Below, piece by piece: positions 54,501-64,000 of a stretch of DNA of 64,000 bases. Positions within the stretch are counted from its first letter, which is position 1. The number at the start of each line of letters is the position of its first letter. The notes beneath the pieces were generated by a model. It saw only the letters and a list, made by a program, of their open reading frames with translations, did no database searches and had not been told where the DNA came from. The position numbers were made by a program, and so were the translations under genes. This DNA is from Lineus longissimus (taxonomy: Eukaryota > Nemertea > Pilidiophora > Heteronemertea > Lineidae): NCBI RefSeq assembly GCF_910592395.1, contig NC_088324.1, positions 11,372,953 through 11,436,952 on the forward strand. Direction: 5' to 3'.

Positions 54501-56015
54501 TTGGTCTGCAATGATGCACCGTATGACCATGTGGCCAATCTCTCAGTATCCCAGAGTGAGCTTGGTCTGCAATGATGCACTGTATGACCATGTGGCCAAT
54601 CTCTCAGTATCCCAGAGTGAGCTTGGTCTGCAATGATGCGCCGTATGACCATGTGGCCAATCTCTCAGTATCCCAGAGTGAGCTTGGTCTGCAATGATGC
54701 GCCGTATGACCATGTGGCCAATCTCTCAGTATCCCAGAGTGAGCTTGGTCTGCAATGATGCACTGTATGACCATGTGGCCAATCTCTCAGTATCCCAGAG
54801 TGAGCTTGGTCTGCAATGATGCACCGTATGACCATGTGGCCAATCTCTCAGTATCCCAGAGTGAGCTTGGTCTGCAATGATGCACCGTATGACCATGTGG
54901 CCAATCTCTCAGTGTCCCAGAGTGAGCTTGGTCTGCAATGATGCACCGTATGACCATGTGGCCAATCTCTGTGTTCCAGAGATAGCTTGGTCTGCAATGA
55001 TGCACCGTATGACCATGTGGCCAATCTCTCAGTATCCCAGAGTGAGCTTGGTCTGCAATGATGCATCGTATGACCCTGTGGCCAATCTCTCAGTATCCCA
55101 GAGTGGGCAATTCTGGAGTACATGCTCTGGTGTCTGATCAGTGTTGAACTGAAATGCATTTTGATTCACTGGAGAAAGAGGCGAGCCAATATCAAAGCTC
55201 GGGCACAATGTTTTTTTGAAGCAGTTGCATTTTGATGGAATATTCCATTAAAATCTTTCAAGCAATCACTGTTTCAAGTGCAATGAGTATTCTTTTTCAT
55301 TTTGGAAGGGAATACGTCACCAGTTCTTTATTCTGTGCCTTGAAATAGTGCGCTGGTTAAAAAAACATATTTGCTTTTCCAGGAAAGAGCACAACGAGAA
55401 CAACAAGAGTTCCGGCGACAGCAGCGGGAGCAGGCGGAGAGAGAACGACTCAGAAAGCAAGAGGAACGACAGAGAGAACGTGAAGAGGAGGAAGCACTAA
55501 ACCGATCGAAGAAATCACGTTCCGAGGAAATGAATCAGTCAAGGGAAGGTGATAAGGCACTCCAGCAGCAGAAAGAGCGAGAGAGATTACGTGAACAGGA
55601 GAGAAGGAGGAGGGCAGCTGTAAGTCTCTCTCCCTAAATCATGGGTTGTGCCATTGAAATTGATTGAGAGAAAAACTCCTGACAAGATGATGTTCATCGC
55701 AAGCAGTTGTGGTCTAAAAATGAGTGGTGTTGTTGAGACATTGTTGATCATGAAGCAAGCCATCTTCATGAGGTTTGGGTTCTCATGTTATGTTCTTGTG
55801 TGAGGGGCAATTACTTGCATGTATGCTTTAAATATACCGGGAGGTAGTTCTGTCACAGTGGAAATGACCTAGAGAAAAGCCTCTGTTGAAGGAGTTACTT
55901 AATTTGGCTGATATACTTTGAGTTAACAGCTTTTTCTCTTCCATTGCAGCAAGCCAATCGTATCGACATGAATGCTCAGAGTGAATTGATGGCGTCGTTT
56001 GAGGAAATGTTATAG
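36512..56015 (+). CDS. BRD4: BET family bromodomain protein, BRD4-like long form
   Basis: Twenty-three exons give 1,276 residues: 36512-36576, 39440-39467, 39798-39851, 40048-40236, 40616-40762, 41154-41222, 41633-41752, 42163-42396, 42901-43188, 43570-43671, 44129-44257, 45057-45272, 45531-46071, 46522-46692, 46889-47032, 47455-47598, 52300-52403, 52775-53015, 53133-53399, 53588-53712, 53939-54088, 55383-55619, 55950-56015. BET proteins read acetylated histones and recruit P-TEFb. Bromodomain 1 spans about 76-184 (WPF 98-100, acetyl-lysine Asn157). Bromodomain 2 spans about 375-475 (WPF 402-404, Asn461). The ET domain is about 709-785. A Ser/Asp/Glu-rich SEED stretch is about 851-881. A Pro-rich region, an Arg/Glu-rich helix (about 1177-1255) and a C-terminal motif [20 protein letters not shown] follow. 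That last motif resembles the P-TEFb-binding end of BRD4-L, so this is the BRD4/Fs(1)h type. The intron after exon 12 is GC-AG. Confidence 0.96.
36577..39439 (+). other. First intron of the BET gene (2.9 kb)
   Basis: No coding exon is supported inside. Small frames at 38759-39001 and 38908-39369 lack splice sites and homology. Its length and position next to the promoter make it a plausible regulatory intron, but no specific element was identified. Confidence 0.5.
43257..44520 (+). repeat. Three copies of a ~143-bp element in three consecutive BET introns
   Basis: Copies at about 43257-43400, 43784-43927 and 44379-44520 lie in introns 9, 10 and 11, all in the same orientation. Shared blocks are GATGAAGCTTGACTATCATG, CGTGTCATCTGACAGAATG, GTTTTGCTTGAT and ATGATCATTTGGCTTTTCTG. 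Similarity is about 75-80% by eye, so they are old. No terminal inverted repeats were recognised. They flank the two exons coding for the bromodomain 2 core. Confidence 0.85.
46113..46262. repeat. 150-bp element with 13-bp perfect inverted ends in BET intron 13
   Basis: TTCTGTGTGACAC at 46113-46125 is the exact reverse complement of GTGTCACACAGAA at 46250-46262. It may be a small MITE or a chance hairpin. No target-site duplication is clear. Confidence 0.4.
47599..52299 (+). other. BET intron 16 (4.7 kb) with possible alternative 3' ends
   Basis: If the weak donor SG|GTTAGA is not used, translation ends two codons on, at GGT TAG, giving a C-terminus [19 protein letters not shown] at 47736-47741 and 50676-50681 could polyadenylate such a short transcript. 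A second option is an exon from 50069 (after TGTAGCAG), phase-compatible, ending at TGA 50131-50133 after about 21 residues. Neither is proven. The rest is AT-rich with no other supported exon. Confidence 0.45.
54314..55104. repeat. Minisatellite, 61-bp unit, about 13 copies, in BET intron 21
   Basis: The unit begins AGCTTGGTCTGCAATGATGC and continues ACCGTATGACCATGTGGCC then AATCTCTCAGTATCCCAGAG. Units start near 54314, 54375, 54436 and so on every 61 bp to about 55043. Copies are nearly identical; variants are few (CACTG or CGCCG for CACCG) and one unit is two bases short at about 54961-54983. The open frames on the minus strand with [13 protein letters not shown] repeats arise from this array. 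Confidence 0.95.
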
Positions 56016-56445
56016 TGATACGCAATTGAAGGAGTGGACATGTCCAGGGACAATTCACTTCTTTCATGACTTTTTGGCATGCCTAGCATTCTTGTCAGCC
56101 AGTGCCAATGGTTGATTGATGGGTGCCTGTACATGTTGTATTGAGTTCGAGACTGTTTGAAGGTTCTGTGGTGGAAGCTGTGGAATGTTCTGTGATGAAA
56201 TACCAGAAATCAACACGACAGGCCAGAAGTGTATTCAGAGGGGAGGCACCGACTAATTGATCTGCAGCAGGCCAGAAGTGTATTCAGATGTGAGGCACCC
56301 ACTAATTTAAGTGCGCCTGTGTAGACTTTTAAAGCCCACGTCCTTCCTCCTGGTCTTTACATGTACCTCAACTTACACCTCAGTTTATTCCATGTCTTGT
56401 CTTGTCATTTCCCTTAGAGGTGTCAGAGATATTCATGTTGTTAAT

Positions 56446-56451
56446 AATAAA
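56446..56451 (+). terminator. Poly(A) signal of the BET gene
   Basis: AATAAA lies 431 bp after the stop codon in TTAATAATAAAACAGAC, the first canonical hexamer on the plus strand. Confidence 0.65.
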
Positions 56452-59400
56452 ACAGACAAAGTGCTTGTGAATGTTTAGGCTGTGCCTTTCAATCTCACAC
56501 TTCACAATTCACTCCAAGTATGAGCTCGACCAGTATTCCATTTTGTGTTCGAAATATATGTCTAGATTGTCTTCCGTCTTTCCCAATCACTCTGGTTCAG
56601 TTTGTCCAATTTCTCTGAGTTGCCAAGTCGAAGTTGACCCTGATTTACAATCTATGCAGGAGTTGTAACCGAGATAAACATTTTTGTTACCACCAGAATT
56701 TGTCTACCTTAAAATTTTGCATTAAAAACAAGTAAAGCTAAGAGGTCACTTGGCACTTGGTGACTTGTGGCAAAGCGACCATACGGTCTCTTTATCTTCT
56801 AGAGACTTGTGCCAAATTGATTGTGCGTCCCAGGGACCATAAGAAGTAATATAGAAACCAATTGTTGCCTGTTCTGGCAAACCATTTCAACAAAATATGA
56901 GTTTGCACACAGACAATCAGACCCGATAACCCCAGGGGTCACCTAACATCTTTTGAACAGCTTTAAAATAATCATTGATCTTCCAGTAATCTTGAAAATT
57001 GGTGATTTGACAGCCATTACAAGACTTCTGTCCAATTACATGTATGTTTGAATATTTACCTGACAACATGCAAATGGTTTTGCCAGAACTGGTCTCGGTT
57101 TGCTGAAAGTTTGGTCAAAATGAGTCAAGTCACCTGGTGAGGAAGTGGCTTTACCACCAACATTCGTGTAAAAATAGAAGGCATTGAACTTGAATAACAT
57201 AGCATAAATTGGTGTAACGTCATAGTGGTTGTGATTGTCAGTAGGCTTCCAAGTTGTCTTGACGTCATTTGTAAAATAGCATGTCCCGTTGTATCTGATA
57301 GGATGTGTTGTATTGTGTAATAGTGTACCTAGTGTTATGGCCCTGCAATGGCTGCATAGTACCTGCGGTAGTATTGGCTACATTGTTTCTATGACAGGAA
57401 TGTACGAAGCCGTGCCACGTTGCTCGTCCGGTTGTGAGTGCCTTGGGGTGAACTATTAGGGTAGATCTTCTCTCATTTGAATCTGGAATACATTGGTTTC
57501 TTGAATTGAAGTGCAAAAAAGTATGTGTTTACAGTTGGGCATGTGGTTGGAGAAGACTGTCACTACTGCTCACTTTCTCCTTCCTGGACTTGAAGGGAGG
57601 TTGCTTTTTGGCCGTCAAAGGGTTCATGATCGCGTGTCTTACTTTCATATCAAAAGTCTTGCTTACACAATCATTGATTTTTCAAACGCAGTTCATATTT
57701 GGTGTTTACTCACTTTATTGGACTTGGTGCCAAGGCTCTCTCGACAATGAGATTGTAGGAAAGCTTTCCCTGAAAACTTGCTTGTAAGTTCACACTTGAA
57801 AGAGTTCGGAATTTGATCGTAGTTGCAGTGTGTTGTTTTGGTATTCTAAAACTGATGCAAAATTATTTCCATTTTATGCACAAAATTTAATTAGATTTGC
57901 ACTACCCAGATGCATTGTTCTAAAAATAATCAGCAGTTTCTGTGTGTCTGTGAGTGATCTTTTGACCCATTTGTGTACGACACGAAGTCTCATAAAAAAT
58001 TAACCAACAGGACACTTTTAAGTTTTTTTTATTTATATTTCCCAGGAAGAAAAAAAAATCACAAAATATTGCCTTACATTTGAAATGAAGACCGTTCTGT
58101 GTTTGAGTTTTGAGAGTTCTAAATGGCATTTCGATGGTACTTGACCATGTTTGATTCGCATTGGATGCAATTTCTGAAGATGTTCTTTGATATTTCCCAA
58201 AATAATTGATGTTGTGGTTCTATGTAAAAATGGTGGTTAAAGTTCATGTATCAATGCCAAAAGAAGAAATAGTTTTCATTGAAATTGGTTGAGAAACGAC
58301 AAAAAATATATAATCGTAATCTTTGGTATCGTTTAATAGATTGTGCAAAAATATGGCCGAATGTAAGGTATTCTGTGGTTGGATTAGGAAGGATTGTAAT
58401 GCATTGGTGTGTAACTCAGGACTGGTGCTTAAACTTAATGTTGAAGCCTTGCTATGGCTATGATGGAGTTTCGCACGACCGTCGTGGATAAAATGTACAT
58501 ATTTCTTATAGACGGACGGATGGACGTAACTGGTGTATACTGTATGTACATGTGTGTTTGTAAAATGTGCATTTCAATTTATATTTATGGTCAAGCGAAT
58601 CTTTGCATAAATAATGGTGTGTGATTTTGATTTGCTTCACTCAATTCTTGTTTTCATCCAAGATGTAACATTTTGTGAACTATATTTTATGTATTACTAA
58701 TAGTCAGTTGAGTATGAATCGAAATAGCTAAAGTGAACAAACATTTTGTAAATCTACGCAAATGGGCTTTGTGAATAGTTTTTGTACTGTGGACTTGAAT
58801 TGAATAATCTAAGAGGGGTTTATATTAATTTAAAATGCAACCTGACTTTGGCAAAGTCAAGAGAAAGAGGGCCAACACAAGAGAAATTGCGAGGTAATAA
58901 TTTACCAAAATACCACAAATCATTTTCTTGCAAAAATCTATCTGGGAGCAGAATATCTTCATCCTCTATCATAATGTTTCGCAACGTTTGACCAGAATCA
59001 CTTCATAATTTCTTTCCAATGCTGAGACCTGGTGGGATGGAGGGTAAATTGCATTTAGACTAATTACTTTTGGCTGTCCTCTGACCAAACTTGGAACTTT
59101 TCAATACCAGTAGTTTCAGTTGCTTATAGCTAAAAGTAATTAGTGCTGTTCCCACCTTGATTTGTAATTGCTGATGTAAATTGTTATGTTGACATAATGC
59201 ACCCATTGATCTCGTTATCTTGTGTAGTAATTTAGTCTGTGTTAGGAACAAGCCAGACTGACCTTCCCGTAGGATGTTGTTTATAGATGTATGTCCTTTG
59301 TGACTTGCCATCACAAGTTAATATCGCAGGCTGGTGCCTGAGACAAGAAGTGGTCGTCATGGTGACCTGCAATAAATATTTGACCCAGCGATTATTGGTT

Positions 59401-61212
59401 TATCCTGCGGCTGAATGATCGCTCATCCCAGGAATGATTGTTGTAGGTCGCAGTAATGAAATATATTTTGAAGGGGTGCTTTGTCACAGTACCTACTTGA
59501 TGGGTGTTGAGTGAAAACCAGGGCCTTGTTGCTGCATCAGCATTAGAGACAAACACCAGCATTAGCTCCACCAAGAGTTCTCAGGACTTAAAGCCAGCAT
59601 TTCTGCGAATGTGGATTGAGCAACCAGACCCTGCCATTTCATATGTGGGATATTTTGTCAGTTTGTCAAACTCAGTGTAATGCGTCTGCACTTTTGAGCT
59701 AGTCCTTCATTCAAAGAGAGTGGGTATCTCCTGTGGCATACTACCTTTGATACTTAGCTTCAACACGGTTATCTCGTACATCAAATGGTACAATTACGTG
59801 CAAAGTCAGCATGCCATGGCTGATACCAAGTGGAGACATTACAGTAATGGTTAGGTGGAATATTGAATGTGCAGCAGTCGCTCACTATTCAGAGATTCTC
59901 CTCAAATGATGTAGCACAGTCATCAGCTTCAGTAGAAAACATTCACTCATGACATCATGTATATTCATATCAACTGTGTTTTGATTTAGTTCCAGTAATA
60001 TGGCTCGATGATGATGTTTGTCTGAGTTTTACGGAGTGTGGATGCCATTGTCAGGTGTTGGTGGTTCACCAAAAAGCTTGGATGTTTCGCCCCAACATGA
60101 AAACTATGGACGACTGAGTTTATTCTGTGTTATGATAATTATCAAGAGTGAAGTTCCAGATGTTGCGGGTAATTGAGTTGGCTTTTATTGATAAACAGAT
60201 ACGTATGGGTTGGAGGAAGAGGGGGGAAGTATTAAAGTGCTATCTCACATGCATTTGCATTTCTAGCTTCTAGATATATTACGTCATACTTTTGACTGCT
60301 TTATTTATGCTGACAACCTAAGCTTAGAAAGTAAGTAACTTGCTGTCATTCACTAAAATAGAGTATAGGTAAGTAAGTAGGGTTAAAATGTTACACTTTA
60401 TACCTACTATCAATTAGGATTCTCCTTCGAAGAAATGACACGAATGCAAACAATAATGCCTAATATTTTTGTTAAGAAGGGTACCATAATTTTTGAATTC
60501 TCACTTGTAGGTTGCTTCTTACTCATCTCCAAGAATATACCCATTTGAACGTAACCACTGCACAAATCAGACTTTTCATCCAGTGTTCTAAATATGATGA
60601 TTCAAGTCTTACATGCTGGCCATGCATTATATCCAATCCCCAAAGCCTTAATCAGCATTTCAGGAAATTTGATGAAATTTGTGTGTTACAGTACTGGATC
60701 AGCTTGCTTATTTCTGTTTCGTAACAAATTGTTTATCCTTTGATGTTTCGAGTGGTGGCTGGCAATAGGCTGGATCTACTTAGGCGCAGTCGGAATGTGC
60801 CCAGTTTTCCTGTTTTGTTTGAATTTCAAGTCTTAAATCTAATGACAAGGTGCTGTGCCTTAACAAAACTATAGGAAAAATATCTATTTGACCTTCGTTA
60901 ATAGAGCTATTGGCAAAACAATGTTACTTCATGATGGGGCTCAAAAATATGATGTTAGTATGTTGTGATGTTAACTGGTGTTATGTTGGTGGCTTGCAGT
61001 GTTATAGAAATTACGCAAACGACTTGGGCATTCAAGCTGTGGTGCAATGTCATTGTAATCTGATCATCCACAGCCCTGCTTGCCAAATTAGCTCAGCGAG
61101 TTCTTCGATGAGATGACATCTACATAGTGCTATTGATAGTGCATCAAGAAAAAAGCAGTAAATTCAATCTGACATGCATTATAAACTTAAACTGATCTTG
61201 GAGACAACTTAA
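56452..61212. other. Gene-poor DNA downstream of the BET gene
   Basis: No gene, RNA gene or recognisable transposon was found in this 4.8 kb. Open frames are short, lack homology and are interrupted. Part of it could be a longer BET 3' UTR if a distal poly(A) site is used. Confidence 0.5.
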
Positions 61213-61605
61213 CACCTTCAGCGCCAAACCACGTAGATCTACGTGGCCCAAATCCCCCTCTTTGAGCTGGTTATCGGTGTCTAATGGACTTCATGTAAGA
61301 ACTACGCCATCGCCATCTTCAGGGCAAGATAGGAACTGAAAAGACCGAACGATCTTTTCAGTTCCTCCCGTGCCCTGAAGATGGCGATGGCGTAGTTCAG
61401 AACCACTTCATGAAAGAACTACGTCATCGCCATCTTCAGGGCAAGGTAGGAACTGAAAAGACTTGTCTTGTTCTTCTTTTCAGTTCCAGCCTTGCCCTGA
61501 AGATGGCGATGGCGTAGTTCTTTCATGAAGTCCATGAGACTCCGATAACCAGCTCAGAGAGGGGATTTGGGCCACGTAGATCTACGTGGTTCGGCGCTGA
61601 AGGTG
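61213..61605. mobile_element. Fold-back MITE with TTAA target site, piggyBac type
   Basis: The 393-bp element is bounded by TTAA on both sides (61209-61212 and 61606-61609). Its ends are CACCTTCAGCGCC and the inverted GGCGCTGAAGGTG. Each end contains the 18-bp perfect palindrome CCACGTAGATCTACGTGG (61229-61246 and 61572-61589). Inside are two tandem hairpins, 61299-61398 and 61426-61520, built from four alternately oriented copies of an arm containing ACGCCATCGCCATCTTCAGG and AGGAACTGAAAAGA. There is no coding capacity. TTAA duplication indicates mobilisation by a piggyBac-like transposase. Confidence 0.85.
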
Positions 61606-61609
61606 TTAA

Positions 61610-63815
61610 GCTTGAATAGTCACAAGCTAATTGTCGAATGTATTGGTCACAAGTGCAGTGGGACAAGAAACTGGTTACTTTCAAATTTTAGTGTTTTGCT
61701 CAATACATGGTTTGGGTGAATTTTCCATTTGTGTGGGATTGCATGTCTGAGCGACTGGAATAACATTTTTTAAAAGCCTTCTGTGAAAATGACGACCTAT
61801 AATCTGTATTAAATAAAGATATCATATGATAAATTAAAGACATTATTTGACTTTATTATTCAATTGGCGAGTGGTTTTGTTCCAAAGAAAGTTGCTGGCT
61901 TTGAAGGAACTTATCTGTACCACAAGTGTCTTGATTTGGATATGCTTTTTGTTTGTTGCAAGCTGCAGAATGTTCAAATCTTTGCTGGGACTCCTTTTTG
62001 CTTGATTTGCCAGGCAATCAATGCGTCCCAAGTTGTGCTCTGGCACCACAGCCAGACCATGTTCGTTTCGCATGTACACACTTTCTCTTGAATGCAACCA
62101 TGGTCAAAGAGGCAAGGGCCAAATATGATCAGGACTGCCACGTATTATCATCTTGACCCTCCGTGTTTTGACATTGCTCAGCTTTTAGTCAACGCTTTGG
62201 AGGCAGTGCCGCTAGCTGGAAGTTCAGTTTGCATATCATGAGCAGCAGAATCAACAGAACCTATATGCCAAAGAGCCAATTTGATTGCAGGAACAACCTA
62301 GTCATGGTATGAAGACAACAGTGTGATTACATGGCATCTGCTGCTGGAACAACCTGGTCTGCTTGCCATGAAGACAGCAGTGAGATGTTAACTTCTGACC
62401 TTCTCCACGGTGGCATCTACTCACTGTGTTAGGAGATGGCTTGTGGCTGTGGCGGAATTGTTTTGACAGCTAAAACAAGACACCATTTCCATCTAATTCT
62501 CTTTCTTTTGAAGCGAGGATAATCCCCCCAAAGACATCAAAACCAGTCAATCTACCAGTGTCAAATTTGCGCCAGTGGCGCTGTCTCGCGGGAAGAAATA
62601 GAACTGAAATCTTCGCTCAAAACTTTCAGTTCCATCTTTTACCGCTAGATAGCACTACTAGTGCTTAAGCGAATTAGCAATGAAGTTGAGCATCCCTTGG
62701 GGGTTCCTTATATATAGGCCTTAGATTTTATAGACTTGATGGGGGGGGGGGGGGGGGGTTAATGTGCCTTTGCACTATACTTCAGCTTGTTATCAAAACA
62801 CACATCCACCGTGCAAAAAAACGTTTTTGCCCCTTCTTTTAAAAAAGGAGGCGGTTAATTGTGACAATGGACTTGAAGTGGAAGCTGGGCTACCTCTCAA
62901 ACAAGACAACAAGATCACCAAGCAATAAATAACAAGTTAATGGCAAGACATGTCAGCTGGTGCTGGATTTGGGTTGGTGGAAGACTTGTCAGTGTGCCTC
63001 CTTTGTAGCAGTGTTCCCAAAAAATCTTGACAGCTCGGAACAGATAACTGGTTTGACAATTTCTACTGTTCTGTGACTAGCGGTACTGTTTTTTGGCATC
63101 GTAGTAACCACACCACCACCCCAATGGCACAGTATTTCCGTTACTGCAAAATTTATATGTGGTCATGGCCGTGCACAACAGCATGCGGTTGGCGTGACAG
63201 CGGGGACATGTTCTTGTCCTTGGTGGTTGTGATCACTCCTGGCCGACTGTAAAACGACCAGGAGCTGTTGCGGCCGTCAATGACGGTACACATAATGTTG
63301 TCTTTTTGGTTGCACCGGTTCTTCGCTCTATTCACAGAATGGTATTTTGTATGGTTGAGAGAAACACAAGTTCAGCTCGTCTGTTTTGCTATAGTAAAGG
63401 GGCGTAGGGGCTTCAGTCTTCACTGACTTGTCTCTGTACAGATGCTCATAGCTACCAATTTAATACTAGGCCTACTCTACATCAGATGAAAGGGCATCAA
63501 TCACAGGTTGTGACATTGTGTGAGCCATTCAACCAGAGACCAATCAGGCCAAACTTCAGAGCAACTGTAGTTTAAATTTATAGATCTCCATGCACAACAA
63601 CAATACAGAGCATATTTTTCAGGTATTCTACTCCCAAAATGTGCCATGTATCTCCCGGATGCTCTCCAAGTAGATCCTTGAAATACTGCCCAGTTTTTCC
63701 ACACCTCTGACTGTAAATAATTTTTTTTGTCTATTCAAATCCTTTTGCAGCTCCTCCACTGAATCCTATAGTGTTATGCAATACCATAAAACAATCAAAA
63801 TGGCACAGTTGTACA
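61610..63815. other. Gene-poor DNA at the right end
   Basis: No supported exon. Contents noticed are a small imperfect fold-back at 62580-62653, a diverged ~55-bp direct repeat at about 62289-62400 (GGAACAACCTAGTCATGG / GGAACAACCTGGTCTGCTT), and a poly-G run at 62741-62758. Confidence 0.5.
62580..62653. repeat. Small imperfect fold-back element
   Basis: GCTGTCTCGCGGGAAGAA pairs imperfectly with the inverted TTTTACCGCTAGATAGC, and the inner ATAGAACTGAAA with TTTCAGTTCCAT. Roughly 25 of 30 arm positions match. It resembles the inner arms of the TTAA element and may be a decayed MITE. Confidence 0.4.
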
Positions 63816-63818
63816 ATT

Positions 63819-63824
63819 TTTATT
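63819..63824 (-). terminator. Poly(A) signal of the right-edge gene
   Basis: AATAAA on the minus strand, about 140 bp downstream of the presumed stop codon at 63961-63963. Confidence 0.4.
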
Positions 63825-63960
63825 CGACAAACATAAACAATGAACAACTTTATAGATCACATACAGCACTGAAACTGCACAGTTGTAGGCCTAAACCTTT
63901 ATCAAGTAGGGTACCTGTAGGCTTAGGATTCCCAAAGATAATAATTATATTCATTCAAGC

Positions 63961-64000
63961 CTATTCCTTTTCTTTGGCTTGTGGCTCATCTGGTGGCACT
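63961..64000 (-). CDS. Probable C-terminus of a gene entering from the right (partial)
   Basis: Reading leftward from the window edge, one frame codes VPPDEPQAKEKE and then a TAG stop at 63963-63961. The charged tail followed by a short stretch with an AATAAA hexamer looks like the end of a last exon. Only twelve codons are visible, so identity cannot be given and the call could be chance. Confidence 0.35.
   Translation of the reverse strand, partial: VPPDEPQAKEKE

Noticed and set aside
54248-55159. Repeated frames with [13 protein letters not shown] motifs, and a CRISPR-like look
   Set aside because: They are translations of the 61-bp minisatellite. The units are contiguous with no spacers, so it is not CRISPR, and a 61-bp unit cannot keep frame without cycling.
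57506-61116. Several 60-95-codon frames in the gene-poor right part
   Set aside because: Short, overlapping in different frames, with no splice, homology or domain evidence.

Overview
This window is nuclear DNA from an invertebrate animal. The genes have many short exons, GT-AG introns with AT-rich interiors, canonical poly(A) signals and DNA-transposon remnants. The best-conserved proteins (WDR5, SURF4, URM1, TADA1, a BET bromodomain protein) align residue for residue with vertebrate counterparts. Two lineage-type secreted proteins (a repeat-built protein and an eight-EF-hand protein) and the general gene architecture would suit a lophotrochozoan such as a mollusc, brachiopod or annelid. I cannot fix the phylum from the sequence alone. 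No prokaryotic features, CRISPR arrays or operons are present.

Layout from left to right. 1-4544 (minus): 5' part of a secreted, internally repeated protein of unknown family, running off the left edge; its exon pair is tandemly copied with a 937-bp period. 4545-7278: non-coding, with poly-G tracts and a degenerate ~105-bp tandem repeat. 7279-8688 (minus): URM1. 9128-9427 (plus): 7SL RNA, the RNA of the signal recognition particle. 9710-11326 (plus): MORN5. 12368-13443: a pogo/Tigger-like non-autonomous transposon. 13518-14632 (minus): C11orf98 homologue. 15323-17932 (plus): secreted eight-EF-hand protein. 18655-20512 (minus): unrecognised single-pass membrane protein with three PPxY motifs. 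23437-25371 (minus): SURF4. 25758-30216 (plus): TADA1. 31916-35631 (minus): WDR5. 36431-56451 (plus): a 23-exon BET bromodomain protein (BRD4-like). 56452-63960: gene-poor DNA with a fold-back TTAA element. 63961-64000 (minus): probable last codons of another gene.

Pairs of genes are arranged head to head (C11orf98/EF-hand, SURF4/TADA1, WDR5/BET) and tail to tail (EF-hand/PPxY, TADA1/WDR5). TADA1 (SAGA), WDR5 (COMPASS and ATAC) and BET (acetyl-lysine reader) form a contiguous block of chromatin genes. WDR5 and BRD3 are also neighbours on human 9q34, and SURF4, URM1 and MORN5 map to 9q33-34, so the window probably preserves an ancient linkage group. Exon boundaries were deduced by reading splice sites and keeping the frame; for every complete gene the exon lengths sum to a whole number of codons.
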